Shown here: positions 63,774 through 64,000 of the stretch, one piece after another | Numbering within the stretch: the stretch's first letter is position 1 | How the letters are laid out: each line of letters begins with the position of its first letter | Assembly (NCBI RefSeq): GCF_900142985.1 | Contig: NZ_LT670849.1 | Location: 3,596,001-3,660,000, forward strand | Source of the DNA: Bradyrhizobium erythrophlei | Lineage (GTDB): Bacteria > Pseudomonadota > Alphaproteobacteria > Rhizobiales > Xanthobacteraceae | Length of the DNA stretch: 64,000 bases | Reading direction: 5' to 3' | The notes under the pieces: model-generated | Told to the model about the DNA's origin: nothing | What the model saw: the letters and a program-made list of their open reading frames with translations, nothing else | Database searches by the model: none | Position numbers and translations under genes: made by a program

Positions 63774-64000
63774 ATGGCGGACCAGATCGATATTCGCAGA
63801 TTGGTGAATTTCGAGACCGCGATCGATGGTACGGCCGTGAAACTTGTGGCCGAAGATCAGGCAGGCCGGACGGTCGACATCATCCTTACGGTCGAAATAC
63901 TGTCGGCGTTGCTGATGACCTTGCCAAAGATGGCATCGAGCGCCGTGAGACGCGCAAATCACGATCCGAGGATGCGCATTACGTATCCGCTGCGGGAATT
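63774..64000 (+). CDS. Unknown protein (3' partial)
   Basis: An open frame starts at ATG 63774 after GAGCGGGG and runs off the right edge (75 codons visible): MADQIDIRRLVNFETAID, then VKLVAEDQAGRTVDIILTV and LLMTLPKMASSAVRRANH. Composition and codon use look like a real gene; no family is recognised. The antisense frame at 63744-63962 is less convincing. Confidence 0.55.
   Translation, partial: MADQIDIRRLVNFETAIDGTAVKLVAEDQAGRTVDIILTVEILSALLMTLPKMASSAVRRANHDPRMRITYPLRE

Overview
The window looks like chromosome from a Bradyrhizobium/Rhodopseudomonas-type alphaproteobacterium. The basis is high G+C with strong codon bias (long antisense shadow frames nearly everywhere), many branched-chain-type (HAAT) ABC transporters, a six-gene block in the order of the pimFABCDE dicarboxylate operon known from Rhodopseudomonas palustris, a BTLCP-type cysteine peptidase, an alphaproteobacterial-style porin, and many palindromic intergenic repeats. 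No rRNA, tRNA, CRISPR array, phage gene or transposase was seen.

Layout. 0-4.6 kb: a truncated solute-binding protein and a HAAT transporter operon with a fused permease-ATPase protein, divergent from a marR gene (4.7-5.2 kb). 5.3-6.6 kb: a glycerate kinase-family gene. 6.7-12.8 kb: a second complete HAAT operon (livGFHM plus binding protein) followed by a tandem duplicate of the binding protein; each binding-protein gene has its own terminator. 12.9-13.7 kb: an IclR regulator on the same strand as this operon. 13.9-22.7 kb: pimFABCDE-like genes for beta-oxidation of dicarboxylic/fatty acids. An array of three alternating GCGGAA half-sites lies between the IclR gene and pimF, so transport and catabolism may share one switch. 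22.9-28.3 kb: glycerol kinase, a penicillin-acylase-family hydrolase, a PLP dehydratase and an ArsR regulator.

28.3-50.6 kb is a purine catabolism supercluster. It holds a PuuD-type urate hydroxylase with a c-type heme, a fused OHCU decarboxylase/5-hydroxyisourate hydrolase, a nucleobase permease, a two-gene xanthine dehydrogenase, an 8-oxoguanine-deaminase-like amidohydrolase, two complete BMP-type nucleoside ABC transporters, a Tsx-like outer-membrane channel, a guanine deaminase-like enzyme and a biuret/triuret-hydrolase-like amidase. Together these could import nucleosides and bases and take guanine and xanthine through urate to allantoin. Several promoters match the -24/-12 pattern of sigma-54, which suggests nitrogen control. 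Two 169-bp double-hairpin elements, whose stems differ mostly by compensating changes, fill one gene junction in each BMP transporter operon; they are the most unusual sequences in the window.

51-58.8 kb: a BTLCP peptidase with an internal 105-bp duplication, a Cache-domain chemoreceptor, a GT39 glycosyltransferase, small unknown proteins, and a DUF417 plus AhpD-like pair divergent from an AraC regulator. 58.9-64 kb looks more accessory: poorly conserved proteins, an Ada/Ogt methyltransferase, SnoaL-like, cytidylyltransferase-like and VOC proteins, interspersed with a roughly 23-bp motif found at least five times.
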